Below are positions 35,507 through 46,903 of a DNA stretch of 64,000 nucleotides, in pieces. The position numbers and the translations under genes were made by a program. A model generated the notes under the pieces. It saw only the letters and a list, made by a program, of their open reading frames with translations, searched no databases and was not told the DNA's origin. Source of the stretch: Sialis fuliginosa (lineage: Eukaryota > Arthropoda > Insecta > Megaloptera > Sialidae); assembly GCA_961205875.1 (NCBI GenBank), contig OY540815.1, positions 19,653,638 to 19,717,637 on the forward strand, given 5' to 3'. The first letter of the stretch is position 1; every line of letters begins with the position of its first letter.

Positions 35507-37142
35507 CAGTAGGACTCCTATAAGTTCTAAGCTACGGAACCGTAAATTCTAAGAATTAGAAGATACAGGGTACCCCTTCCATCACAATACCGATCTAATG
35601 AAATGAGACGGGAATAGCTTTCTCTCTCACTCGCACACTTTGCTCAGAGCTATCAAACATAACCCACTTGAATGATACTCTGGTGGTAAAATTGAAAAGT
35701 TATATGACAGTTCATCATTTGTAAAGTATGGCGTGTTCAGAAAAAGATATTGACTATATTTGAGTTTTATTTGAATACTGATGCAAGTATTTGATTACAT
35801 ATTATTTTTTTTGCGTCTGTTTAATAACGTTGTACGTATATTTCTATTTATATAATTGTGAAACCATTTTAATCAGTGGCGAGGCGTGAAATTTTTAAAA
35901 GGGAAGTATATTTTATCAATCCTCCCCCTCCTATTAACAAAAAAAACTAGTTATGAAACAGCTTTAGTTCAAGCTTTAACTTTTTTAAATAAATTGTTAT
36001 ATATTTATATAGTAACTAAATGATTCTACATCTTATTTTCTTGTATTTCAGTCGATATTTGTATGACGAGTTGAAGTTCACTGTAGGAAATTTCACTAAA
36101 AAATTTCGAATTTTTGATTTCGTTAAAAGTATGTTTTTTGTATAGAAAATGACGTGAAAAGTTGTTTGTTTCAAACCGCAGGTCTGTATCTCAAACCGTT
36201 CTCGAGATATAGCCCCTCAAAATTTTAGTTTTTTCAAATTTTTTGAGAAAAAAGGCCCTAACTTTTTAACGGATGGTCGGAATTGATTTTAGTTGACGGA
36301 TTTGGAATCAGCGTATCAAAATCTATATAATGACATGTATAATACCTTAAAACTCGAAAAAAAAAATTTCGCGAAAAATCGAAAAAATTCAAAGGGGTAT
36401 ACCTTAAAAAAATGTCGATTTTTGACAAAAAATTTTTTGTCGGATTTTAAAGTATTATACATGGCATTATATAGATTTTGACACGCTGATTCCAAATCCG
36501 TCAACTAAAATCAATTCCGACCACCCGTTCAAAAGTTATGGCCTTTTTTCTCCAAAAATTTGAAAAAACTAAAACTTTGAGAGGCTATATCTCGAGAACG
36601 GTTTGAGATACAGACCTGCGGTTTGAAATAAACAACTTTTCACGTCATTTTCTATACAATAAATATACTTTTAATGAAATTAAAAATTCGAAATTTTTTA
36701 GTGAAATTTCCTACAGTGAACTTCAACTCGTCATACAAACATCGATTAAAATACAAGAAAATAAGACGTAGAGGTATTATAGTTTTATAATTGAACGTGT
36801 AAATTAATATTAAATGTTATTTTTGTTTTTGGTTAAAATGTTTGAGTTACGCATAAAGATGAATATTCTAATAATATTTTAAAATTATTTATTATCTGAA
36901 AACACAGATTTGTATTAATTTAACCAAAAAGAAAGGGAGGCACTGCTCCCCCTGCTTCCATGGACGCTTCGTCACTGATTTTAATAATTATTTTCTCAAC
37001 GTTTACGCGTTGTTTGCTCGTGCTCAGTATTGCAAAGCGTACTGGGCATCACACAAAGACGGTAAGGAGTGAGGGAAACAACTTATCCTCCGATGTAGGG
37101 GAACTCAAACTTAAATGGTTCGAACTTATAGGAGTCCAACTG
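35507..37142. mobile_element. pogo-like TA element split by a hAT insert
   Basis: The ends are CAGTAGGACTCCTATAAGTT on the left and GAACTTATAGGAGTCCAACTG on the right (inverted, one or two mismatches), with TA on both sides (35505-35506 and 37143-37144). Without the 1.1-kb insert at 35874-36977 and its duplicated octamer it would be about 525 bp. TA sites and CAGT termini fit the pogo/Tc1-mariner group. CT-rich words ('ctttctctctcactcgc') lie inside. No transposase is seen. Confidence 0.75.
35874..36977 (+). mobile_element. hAT fold-back element, complete, nested
   Basis: The 1104-bp element begins CAGTGGCGAGGCGT and ends with the complement of CAGTGACGAAGCGT. It is bounded by the exact 8-bp duplication ATTTTAAT (35866-35873 and 36978-36985), which identifies hAT. 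Most of its interior is a long palindrome: arms of about 330 bp (roughly 36020-36350 and 36435-36772) separated by about 80 bp. Blocks such as 'tatctcgagaacggtttgag' and 'gaaaatgacgtgaaaagttg' recur inverted. Mirror frames at 36293-36481 (+) and 36316-36504 (-) come from the palindrome and are not genes. A second copy in the opposite orientation is at 58442-59448. Confidence 0.88.
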
Positions 37143-37144
37143 TA

Positions 37145-39539
37145 CTGTTGTGATTATTAAACTCTTTTTCAATGAAAGAACCATAATTTAAAACAGATAA
37201 TTTTATTTTTTTGGCTCAATAAACATATTCAGAAAAACATACGACGCCCTAATTTTGCAAACGGAATGACCATCATATAAAGACTTTAATTTGATTTAGA
37301 ATTTAATTTATACATATAATTTTTAACATTATTTTAAATTTCTTTGTTGAAATTTTATTTGTCACTTTGAAAAAAAATAACTCGTGTAAAATCGTCAAAA
37401 TGTTTTTAAACCACAAAACTTTATTTCATGTGCGTAAAAAATAACTATGGGATTATCAACTTTGCAGAATTACGAAGCCTTATAACAGTCTGCTATTATT
37501 AGAAAGAAGTCCAGCGTTATTCATTAAAAATAACAATAACATTGTTTATCGTCTCATTTTACTCTATTTCATAAAGCTGATGATTTATTAATAGTAATAA
37601 AAATTCATATTTACTATATACGAATATGAATGGGTGAAAAAAATCAAATAAAAAAGTATATAAATATTATTATTATAAAAAATGTAGGAAATTTCTATAT
37701 AGGTATAATAATCAATTATAAATAAAATCACATGTAAATGTTTATTTAAAAGATATATTTTTTAAATAAAATAAAATATATTTTTTCAAAATAATAAGTA
37801 AAACTTAATCTTAATTAATACTAAACAATAATGTCAGTTAATTAAGGCACCATAGAAACCGCAATAAATATAATAAAAAATACTTACATAAGAAAACGTG
37901 AAGAGCATTGCAAAACATCACTTACCTGAAAAAGATAAAAATATGTTAGAAATATTATATAATAAAAATCTATGAATATACAATATACATATCTCTAAAC
38001 AATTGGCAATATTTAATGATCGTATATAAATAAATAAATAAATCTTTTATCACACAAAATTTTTGATAAAAGAAAGTTAAAATGATTTGTATTTTTTTAA
38101 AATACATACAGCTTCTTGAAATAATGAAATCATTTTATGTTGTTTACTTGGCTGAATATAAAAAAAATCGACCAGCGTAAACAGGATAAAAAAAAACTTA
38201 ATACAACTACAGAGAACTGAATCCTTTTAGCAATTAGACATAAAACAACAACAGTGAAAGGAAAACATCGAGTTAAGTCCAATACAATTGTGTATTATTT
38301 TTATTACAATTTACTTCTGTAGTACTGATGACATTATAACAAACAACAGACAAAAATAAGGATACGTTGTGTAATTAAAAAAAAACACTGATAAAATAAA
38401 GCAATGAGTTAAAATAAATTAAAAATCATTTATTTTTTTTTATATTTTTTGGCCTCATTTTTTATATACAGCCAGTAAAAATCATATAAAAATAATTTCT
38501 GAATGTTTAAGATTAAATTAATTAAAATAAATTTAAGTCATTTTAAAACGATTAAAATTTTATAATATTATATATTTTCTTTTTAATATCGTATTTTTGA
38601 TTTTAAAAGAACAATTGCTTTTACCATGTTTTAAGTGGAACTATTTTCCTCTGAATATAGGTATTTTATAAAATTGTACGAACACATTTTTCTGTTTTCA
38701 TTGTTGTCACGTCCATACTCTACGAATTGTAAGAAAGTAAGTATATATTTTTTATTCATCACTGAATATAAAAAATTGTCCGCAGATTTTATCGGTTTCC
38801 GAATTTTTCACCTCACATCTAAAATTTATAAATGTCGTTTTAACGGTAACTCACAGAAACGAATCGTTCGTTTATTTGTTATGCCTAATGAAAGAGAATA
38901 TTTTTAAAATTATTTATTAAGATTTTTATAAAAATAAAATGATAAAAAATTGTTGTTAATAAAAGTGAGAAAATACTCCACAACTGTGTGTCATATTTTA
39001 ATACAGCCTGGTTTTATATTTTGTAATTTTTAGTCAATAAAAATATAAATAGATAATATTAAATATTAATATTGTGTTTTGCTGAAAATGACCACTGATG
39101 AAACACACAATTACTGTCTGTAAAGCTTGAATAACAAATTAGATATAATGAAACGTTAATATCAAACAAGCTGCTACCAACTTTCAATGCAGGTACCCAA
39201 ATTGTCCGAAACTGCCTATACAATTCTCGTATCCTTATTAACGAGCCTACATAACGCTTAATGCGCTTCAAGAAATTTCAGATTTTGATGGATTTAATAT
39301 GCAAATGAAATATTAATATACTAGTCGATTTAAGTTTAGGTCCTTACACGGGATGGTTTAGATTATATTGTTGTTAATACGTAAACATTATATTTCTCGT
39401 AATATATTATTAGCTATTGTATTTGTTATTGCAGTTATATCTTGAATTGTTATTATAAGTAATCCTTAGACGGTAGACTGGTGCCGCATAGACTAAAGGT
39501 TCAAAGTCACTTTGCGTTTTGTGTTATCCCGGTCTATGT
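37145..39539. other. AT-rich stretch, no established gene
   Basis: Apart from the candidate micro-exon at 37888-37925, nothing coding is supported. A (TAAA)n-type tract lies near 38026-38043. The plus frame at 38635-38907 has no ATG start and no homology. Confidence 0.5.
37888..37925 (-). other. Candidate 38-bp micro-exon
   Basis: On the minus strand a CTAAC branch-like motif and a TTTTTATCTTTTTCAG acceptor lead into a 38-base segment, directly followed by GTAAGTATT, a near-perfect donor. The segment contains an ATG whose frame reads MFCNALHVFL, a short hydrophobic start. Such pairing of good signals could be a real small 5' exon of a minus-strand gene whose other exons lie elsewhere, or chance in AT-rich DNA. 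No adjacent exon is seen. Confidence 0.25.
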
Positions 39540-39618
39540 ATAATAATACTATGGGCTTCAGAAGTTGTCGACCACCGTAAAGGTCAAATTCGCTTACAAC
39601 AGATTTGAAATATTATTT
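39540..39618 (-). repeat. Unclassified dispersed repeat, partial copy
   Basis: 'actatgggcttc' and 'attcgcttacaacag' with 'tttgaaatat' match the complement of 21405-21480. It abuts the left edge of the mariner remnant, so the mariner copy may have been truncated or inserted there. Confidence 0.55.
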
Positions 39619-40190
39619 TATATTGGTATAATATTTATTGCCTACCTTCAATATGGTAGAACAATCAACAAAGAATATTACTGTAAATTACTGGATCGAT
39701 TTGACGACAAAGTCTAAGCAAAAGGGCCGCAAATGGCGAAGAAAAAAAATGCAGTTTCTCCAAGACAAGGTTTACGTTAAGACCGATAAATTGAAGAAAA
39801 TTGGTTCCGCACCCACCATATTCTTCTGACCTGGCCCCCAGCGACTACTACCTTTTTCTGTGGCTTTCTGGCAAAAGATTTTACTCTAATGTCGTGTTTA
39901 GACCAAAGAAAACAAAATAGCAACATGGTGTTTGAAAACACATCGTATTTAAAAATACATAGGGTTTATTGCACTTTTGTCAAAAAGACACGATGTTGCT
40001 GTTTTGTTGTTTCGGTCTAAACACGGCATAAGAGGGTAAAGAGAGACCTTTAGAGGTCGATTTGGAAACAAACGCCTATTTTGAGGGATTTGACGCGAAA
40101 CACTGTAAGACCGATATCGAAATGTTAGAGGACTATTGGACCAAGTGCATTTCTCTAGATAGACATTATAAAAATAGTTTTTTCATTAAA
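39619..40190 (+). pseudogene. Decayed mariner transposase (C-terminal half)
   Basis: Translated segments match the C-terminal half of a mariner (Tc1/mariner superfamily) DDE transposase in order. GIIFIAYLQYGRTINKEYY and CKLLDRFDDKV come from 39625 on, then AKGPQMAKKK and FLQDK (the position of the second catalytic Asp). PPYSSDLAPSDYYLF follows from 39813 and contains the third catalytic Asp (SDYYLF). After the 139-bp insert at 39890-40028 come DLEVDLETNAYFEGFD and MLEDYWTKC. The copy is dead: an in-frame stop follows DDKV, at least two frame changes separate the blocks, and the N-terminal DNA-binding half is missing. No terminal inverted repeats were recognised. Confidence 0.88.
39890..40028. 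mobile_element. Harbinger-like MITE inside the mariner remnant
   Basis: The 139-bp element starts TGTCGTGTTTAGACCAAAG, and its right end is the complement of TGCCGTGTTTAGACCGAAAC; inverted similarity runs about 42 bp. TAA flanks both sides (39887-39889 and 40029-40031), as expected for PIF/Harbinger. It interrupts the mariner reading between the SGKRFYSN and DLEVDLE blocks, so it inserted after that mariner copy. A fragment of the same family is at 57820-57850. Confidence 0.8.
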
Positions 40191-40892
40191 AAATTGTTAG
40201 GCCAAATGTAGTATTGTGTTTGAAAAATCTATTAGTAGGGCTGTAAGTCAAGATAAGATGGAGACTGTCATAAATTTGGACGAAACGAGATCGAGACGAT
40301 ATCAACTTTATTTATGTCTCGTTGAGAATTTTGATTTAAAGTGAATATCAATATTTATGTGTCTAATAATAAATACAATTATTAGATTCATGTAAAGTTG
40401 AAACACGTAACATATTTACTTTACTTAAAGTGCAAAAAAGTTCTCTATCCCTAGTCCAAGAAAAAATCAGTCCATTAATAAAAACAATATTATCTAATCT
40501 AATATACAATTATTTTCATAGCCGAGTGAGAAGTAATTTTAAAAAGGGTCAACATAATTATTTATAAATGTAAGACATATTTATGGAATATTTTAAAAAG
40601 TAATTAAAATTCACCCCTTTTTTCATTCGGATTAAAAATTAGTCCATTCTAAACGTATACCTTTACAAAATGTAATTCAAACATATGGAAATTAATTGTC
40701 TGATGAAAAATATGCTAATTTAATTAATGAAATGTTTGTGTGTATATTTAAAAAAGGGAAACCAACAATCAATAACTAATTAACTGAAATTGGTTTTCTT
40801 AAATTGGTACTGATAATGACAACTATCAGATCACACATAAATATTAAATTATATTTGTAATTGTATTCATTTTGACAGTTCAATAATTTTGC
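40191..40892. other. AT-rich stretch, no gene seen
   Basis: A GAGACGAG-like patch at 40290-40325 loosely recalls the ends of the 35174 element, but no second end is present. Confidence 0.45.
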
Positions 40893-40961
40893 GTATTAGT
40901 AACATGAGTTTCAAAACAGTAAACCTTGCTCTTATAGCGGCCAAAACTGATGCAAGTATCT
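40893..40961 (+). mobile_element. MITE family A, short right-end fragment
   Basis: 'attagtaacatgagttt' and 'aaccttgctcttatagcggc' match the right end of the complete copy at 15885-16420, with a diverged terminus (GCAAGTATCTT). Only about 70 bp remain. Confidence 0.65.
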
Positions 40962-41397
40962 TTTTTCATATTATTATCAATAAATTGGAAAATAATTTTT
41001 GTATCTCTTATTAAACTACGATTATGTTTAAAAAATATGGCTCAATTTATTGACGTTAATTTATAATAATAATAATGCATCAAAAAATAACTTAGGAAAT
41101 CGTTTTTATAGGTTTTCTCGCTTATTTTCTACAAACTCAATTGAAATAATTATAGGCTTCGTGACACGGTTTCCAATATTCAATATTTTACTAACAATTG
41201 AACGTCTTCGAGTATTGATAATAATTAATTTAAATTGGCTTTGTGCAAAACACGAGCAGTACAAGTTGCAAGCCATACATCATTGTCTGACTATTTGGAA
41301 CGACATTTCGATTATCCAAAAGTCAATTACAGTTTTAACACACACACAGCTGCGCACATCAACATACACATATGTGCGTGTATATGAACATACATTT
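40962..41397. other. No gene supported
   Basis: A plus frame at 41050-41448 is open but has no ATG start and runs into the neighbouring short transposon. Its composition matches chance. 'cacatatgtgcgtg' near 41366 is a small palindrome. Confidence 0.45.
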
Positions 41398-41566
41398 CAG
41401 TGGCGTGCCAGCAGGGTTTTTAAAATATACAGTGTGTTTCATAACTAAATGTGAATATTGGAAGGGGTTAATCTGTGCATGATTTTAAGACAAAAAGTGT
41501 ATATAAACATTTTCGCTTTAATTTTCATTCAAAATAATCAACGTGACATTAATTGGGACGCCACTG
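41398..41566. mobile_element. hAT-type MITE, short
   Basis: CAGTGGCGTGCCAG at the left and the complement of CAGTGGCGTCCCAA at the right give a 12-13 bp terminal inverted repeat of the hAT CAGTGGCG type, 169 bp apart. The flanking octamers (ATACATTT and GTTGAAAC) do not match, so the duplication has decayed or been lost. A mariner-like TACAGTGTGTTTC word lies inside. Confidence 0.55.
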
Positions 41567-41604
41567 GTTGAAACTAAAAATAAGTTTTTTTTTGACAAAA
41601 CAGA

Positions 41605-41715
41605 TTCAAAACAATTATCGGTTATCTTTTTCTAGGACGGGGTTCATATAGTTACATCAATTTAAATAAAAACACAAATATACGTCCATTTCATTAATTA
41701 ATTTTATATCAAATA
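41605..41715 (-). repeat. Unclassified dispersed repeat, partial copy
   Basis: The complement contains 'atgaaatggacgtat', 'gatgtaact' and 'ctagaaaaagataaccgat', matching 21312-21392. It represents the half of the unit that is missing at 39540-39618. Confidence 0.55.
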
Positions 41716-43119
41716 TAACATATTTAAATACTTAAATTCAAAATATCAAATATTTACTTCCACAAAATTGAATTATACAATTTTCAATAGATTACATAAT
41801 AATTTAATCGCACAAATAAATATAAACGAATAATACTTCTTTATCTAACAAATGAATTTCGAAATATCTGTCTTCGTTTAGTACCTGAATAAAAAAATGA
41901 ATTAAATATTATAATAATCAAATGGGAGGAGCCTACTAAGTTTGCGATAAGCGAATTTGAATGAAAACTGGTCGACCACTTCTGCATGTGACTCTTCTTT
42001 GGTGAATACCATTTTTTGGTCTTTCGATAATTATACACACTAAAATTGATTGAGTTTAACTTTTTCCTCTGATTCGTACTTAATAAAAAAATTATTTGTA
42101 ACATTTACCTAAAAAAATTTTTTGTCCGATCTCAAAAGATAATATCTACCGAAAATTTTAATTAAAAAACTAATCTACGTCCCTGACACATACATGTATA
42201 ATATAGTACTCGATGCAAATTATATATTTATAAATTCAATTACCTAGCTATTGAATGTACGTCTATGCATTTTCCAGTACGAGGTAATAAGATCAAAGGT
42301 TGCGTATTTTTAGAAATTTTGTGAACGTTTATACCTCTATGATCATAAAGTTGACATTTTATAATTAAACAGCTGTAAATTGAAAAGTTTATTCACTATT
42401 TGAAATTTCACGCAGTTTCTTTTGAAATTACATATGTCAATAATAATAATCAACTGAAATTTTTCATAATACACGCTTGCTCTAATTATTCAAAATAAAT
42501 TGTTAGTTTATTAATTCTATCGTTTTTTCTTTTCATTTATATTTTTATTTATAGAGAAATAAACAAGTGTATTTTGTGTTGTTATTATAATTAATAATTT
42601 TCTTTTTTTATCTATTATAATTGTTAAATTCAAAAATGTGTATTGATGAATTCAGGGGAGGGGGTCTGACCACTGATTGTTACTAGTAATATTTTAATAT
42701 AAGAATGAAATGTTTAGTCATTAATTTACATGATTTTATTCCGTTATTATTTCAAAAATTTATAAGAAGTAATTTTTTTATAAGAGCGTTTTTTTAAGAA
42801 AGGTATTACCGTTGGGAAAACATTTTAGTACTTTCCCATTTTATTTTTATACAGTAACAAAATTTGAAAATTAGAATAAATACATTCGCACAATGAAATT
42901 TGTAATTCTCAGAAGCTCTATAACATTTTTTCATATAAAATCAAATAACACCATTTCTTTAAAAATAGGTCACGTTCAAAAAAGAATCAACAAAGATAGA
43001 CACAGAATTTGTACACAGTTGAAGCAAGATGACGTATTAACCTAGTAACTTAATTTAAAATTTATATAATCCTTGAGAATGAAATCTCACCAAGTAATAT
43101 CTACAGTAGTCGAATGGAA
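41716..43119. other. AT-rich stretch, no gene seen
   Basis: The minus frame at 41841-42104 is short, with no homology. Nothing else is supported. Confidence 0.5.
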
Positions 43120-43420
43120 CATACGGTGGAAAAGAGACAGAACAATATAACGCGTGAAGCGAATAGTGTTGGTGTGAGAGAGTGAGACAGTGCGGTCGTA
43201 CACCCCGCCTATTGATCCTGTCGTTTTCCAACAGGCTGTTGTTCGGATCCCGGTTGGCCTTGATCCCGGTACGCGTATCCTTGCAAAGGATTCGCACAAG
43301 CCGCGGACGCGCCAATGTCATATTGTCGTGCGTAAGCAAGGACGTAATCATCGTGAGTAAGAGAGGCAAATGCAACGGTGCATGTGCAATTGATAAGGCG
43401 TATTTGTAATCTATAACAGG
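43120..43420. other. GC-richer patch, possible host sequence
   Basis: This stretch has balanced composition with CpG-containing words ('ggtacgcgtatcc', 'agccgcggacgcgcc'), unlike its AT-rich flanks. A minus frame stays open from 43453 to 43055 but lacks an ATG start in its first part; its inner ATG frames show no homology. A GAGAGAGTGAGAC tract lies near 43174. It could be a regulatory region with an exon; see 43235-43352. Confidence 0.4.
43235..43352 (+). other. Candidate internal exon, 118 bp
   Basis: The segment is preceded by TTTTCCAACAG, an acceptor-like sequence, and followed by GTGAGTAAG, a strong donor match. Two of three frames are open: one reads AVVRIPVGLDPGTRILAKDS and onward, another LLFGSRLALIPVRVSLQRIR and onward. 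The bases are GC-rich compared with the surroundings. I do not recognise a protein family, and no partner exons are visible nearby, so this is a suggestion only. Confidence 0.25.
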
Positions 43421-44870
43421 GGTGACCGAATTAGATATTAACGCATAACGCAATAATTGGCCAAATTAATTCTACAGTCTTAAATATTACCTTGTTTAAT
43501 GTTTAACTTTAATTAACAGTTGTTTTTTAATAGCTGACTGTATTTTTTTATATACTTAAGTTGGTACTCTTAACTTATATATTTTATAGTAAAAATTTCG
43601 ATCTCACACCTTCATGAAGGTCATCACAAAAAAATAATAAGTACAAAGTAATGTTTCTTACTTTTTATATTTCATCAAAGCATAGTTAGTGAAACTTCTC
43701 TAATACCACCGGATGTGGTTACTTAAAAACGCTTATGGAATTGTTTTTTCATATATTTAATCAATTAAAAATACTTCAGTCATTGGCCCATGTATGCTAG
43801 ACGTAATAAAATTATAATAAAAAACAAAATTACGTGCAAAGAGGGGTGGTTACCTAATACCTACGATTCCTAGGAAGGGGTGAACAATTCTTTAGAATAT
43901 CATCCTTTTTATTATAAAATAATAAAATCGTTATAAATGATGAAAAATTATTAAATATTTATTTCAAAAGAAAACGTTTTGTCGGCGCCACTGATCATAT
44001 AGGATCAACGCTAAGACGGCATTAGGGCATTTGATCGTAACATACAAATTGTTTGTTCGATTATATTTTGGTTTGTTTTTTATGGTTTACGATTTTCTTC
44101 TATTATTATTAATTAAAAGAAATTATATAATTAATGAGACATAAATAATAGATGAAAATATTCTCTACAACTTATATCTGAAACTTTTTTCTTCTTCTAA
44201 TTCTCACTGTTTCCAGTTGAAAAATATTTAAAAAATATGATATTTAAGATTATAAGAAAATCATGAAAAATAATAATAAATTTCGTTAATGGTTTCAATG
44301 TTGCCAAATCTTACAGAAACATATCCAAAATGGAAGAAGTTTATTTGACATATTTGTAATTTAATTGTTATGTCTTGGCACCGGCTATACCATAATATAA
44401 TGCCTCTCAGATATGTTTCAAAATTATATATAACATATACATAAAAACTGTTTGCATCGTTAGTGTTGCAATTGCAGAAATAGAATTGAGTATATTCGAA
44501 TAATTCGTAAATATTCAAGTTTTATTAAATTAAATATGCTAACCCATATTCCATAGAATTTCATTACTTCATTATACAGAATCAAATGTATTTTCATAGA
44601 AACTCAGAAAAATTATAAAATATAAAATATTATATTATACCTACATACGTACCAGCCAACGGCATATAAATGTAATTAAATGGATGCAAAAGAATACTTT
44701 CGAGAATGAAACAAAACTGGTACAATGCAACCATAAAACAAATGATAAACGTTCTAGAAACAATCTAGGAGAGAATTGAAAACATAGTGCAGTACGTGAT
44801 AGGAATAAAAGAGCAAAAAATACGTGAAGGAATGAATAGACAGGAAGAAATTAAAAATAAAAAAAATATA
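43421..44870. other. AT-rich stretch, no gene seen
   Basis: GGCGCCACTG at about 43984-43993 resembles a hAT right end, but a matching left end was not found. No coding feature. Confidence 0.45.
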
Positions 44871-44872
44871 TA

Positions 44873-45279
44873 CAGTGTATTCCAAATTGATTAAGACATA
44901 GGAAATTTAACAAGGGGACAATTAGAAATGTTGTAGTAACCTTTGGTTAAATTTAACGATGTGTCAATGGTGCATTTTGAAATACCGCCTCGAAACTAAC
45001 TGATAAATTTTAAATTAATCAACAGTATTTTGTTTTCAACTTTAATAAAGAATAAAATACATTAATATAATTAAAGTAAGCATCCTAGATAAAATTATAA
45101 TAATATTTTTTGCTAGATATAAATTTGAAAACAAAATACTAATTACTATTTTCTTAAATTTTGTGGCGGCATTTCAAAATACACCAATCACACATCGTTA
45201 AATTTGACCAAAGGTTACTACAACACTTCTAATTGCCCCCATGTTAAATTACCTGTCTTAATCAACTTGGAATACACTA
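44873..45279. mobile_element. mariner-type MITE with long TIRs, TA-flanked
   Basis: The ends are CAGTGTATTCCAAATTGATT and the complement of TAGTGTATTCCAAGTTGATT, flanked by TA (44871-44872 and 45280-45281). Inverted similarity extends about 130 bp, including 'gtagtaacctttggt' against 'accaaaggttactac' and 'aaatttaacgatgtgt' against 'acacatcgttaaattt'. It is 407 bp with an AT-rich centre and no transposase. Arm divergence is modest. Confidence 0.85.
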
Positions 45280-45281
45280 TA

Positions 45282-46629
45282 TAATATATTCCTGCTCAAG
45301 GAAAACTAAAAATTAAATAGTTTTTAGAATACAATTAATAAATTTAGTACTTAATAAATTGTTTCTTTAAAAACAACGTTATTGTTAAGAAAAAATAATG
45401 TAACGAATAAAATGATGAACATGCATACATAATATATCGATGGTCATAGATCATAAGATGATAACTGCAAATTTGTAATTTCCCAGAAGAGCAATTCGAA
45501 AGTTTGAAATGTACCTGTTCTGTCCAGATATCATTTAATTCCCATTTATTTTAAGGTATTTCTCGAATGAATATAAATGATATGAATAAACTAAGCGAAA
45601 TAACACACAAAACTAATAATAATGATAAACTGTTTATCGGAAAATGACCAAAATGTCAGTTATTATGTTACAAGTGGTATGTATTACTCAAAAAATAACA
45701 AAAAATATAGTGACATTGAAAACCATTTTTATGCTTAAATAAATTGAATAGAAAAATTAAAATAAAACTTGAAAAAATCTTGATGTTTTATTAGATCAAA
45801 ACAAACGTTTTTTTGTCTCTTGTATTTATTCTCTCAAGTTTATGGTTTCGGGTAAAAAATTCTTGAATGTCAAAATAAAATAAGTTTTCGTTTAAAAAAC
45901 AAAAGTTGAGTTCAACGAAGCTTTTAAAGGTCATCCCAAGGTCACATGAAATAACCATCTAATAGAGTTTATTAAACTTATACAGTTAACATTTTCATCT
46001 TAAACTCTATATCTTCCGGGGTCCCGATCTTTTTTCCTATTTAAATTTAAATGACACGCGCATGTTAAACAAATAATTGCATTAAACATTTGTTTGTATT
46101 TAGTTTGGCTTAAAGTCTAGACTTCTAATTAGTTCGTAATTAAATATGCATTACATTTATTCACCAAGAGACATGAGAGATAATCTGAGTACAAACATAA
46201 GTATGTATATAAAACTTAATACTGACGCGAAAGTTCCCTTTATCTCAACAAAGTTTTTATTTTTATTATAAGACATTATTACGATTAACACGCTGGTATG
46301 TCATGCGTTGCAAGATAAATCTCAATTAGAAGTATAATAGCATATAATTTACTTCTATACATTTATACGCATACCCTATTAGGGAGGAGAAAGCAGGGTT
46401 TGTTGATGCCAGTTATCTTAATATTCAAAATTTAAAAAAATAATTAAGAATACGTGCCTGTATATTTTAAAGTGGTAAATAAGGGTGTATAAAGAATACA
46501 CTTTTATACAAATAGAGTTGGCGTCTATGTCGTTAATAGGTTTATTATCTGTTTACACGCATTTAACCGGGTTCCTCAACTAGACCTGGATTATAGAGAT
46601 CACTTGAAATTTCCATGGCATAATGGGAG
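45282..46629. other. AT-rich stretch, no gene seen
   Basis: No supported feature. Short poly-A and TA tracts only. Confidence 0.5.
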
Positions 46630-46903
46630 CGTTCACGTCTGACCAAAAAACGGAACAACAAGCTTTGATTGGTTGATTCATGGAATTTCTGGTGGAATGT
46701 ACCAGAAATTAAAAGAATGTAATTTTTTAAGCGTGTAAGGAAGTGAGAAAGAAGTAACTAGAAAGAGATAGAAACTAGTTACCAGGCTAACTTCTTTAAC
46801 TCAACTTCCTTACACGCTTTATATTTCTGTTACATTCCACCAGAAATTCCATGAATCAACCAATCAAAGCTCGTTGTTCACTGTTTTTCGTCAGTCGTGA
46901 ACG
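46630..46903. mobile_element. Fold-back MITE (GTTCACGACTGAC family), complete
   Basis: It begins CGTTCACGTCTGACC and ends with the complement of CGTTCACGACTGACG. The arms extend about 110 bp through 'caagctttgattggttgatt', 'catggaatttctggtggaat' and 'gcgtgtaaggaagt'. A second copy, truncated at one end, is nested at 10135-10377. No clear target duplication, so the superfamily is open. Non-coding. Confidence 0.82.

Noticed and set aside
36293-36504. Two overlapping ATG frames on opposite strands with nearly identical proteins (MTDLESA...)
   Set aside because: They are mirror images created by the palindrome inside the hAT fold-back element, not genes.
41050-41448. 132-codon plus-strand frame
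   Set aside because: No ATG at its start, AT-biased composition, no homology, and it runs into a hAT MITE.
43055-43453. 132-codon minus-strand frame
   Set aside because: It begins at a TTG, its two ends are AT-rich non-coding-looking sequence, and only the central GC-richer part is of interest.
43984-43993. GGCGCCACTG, a possible hAT right end
   Set aside because: No matching CAGTGGCG left end or 8-bp duplication was found upstream.
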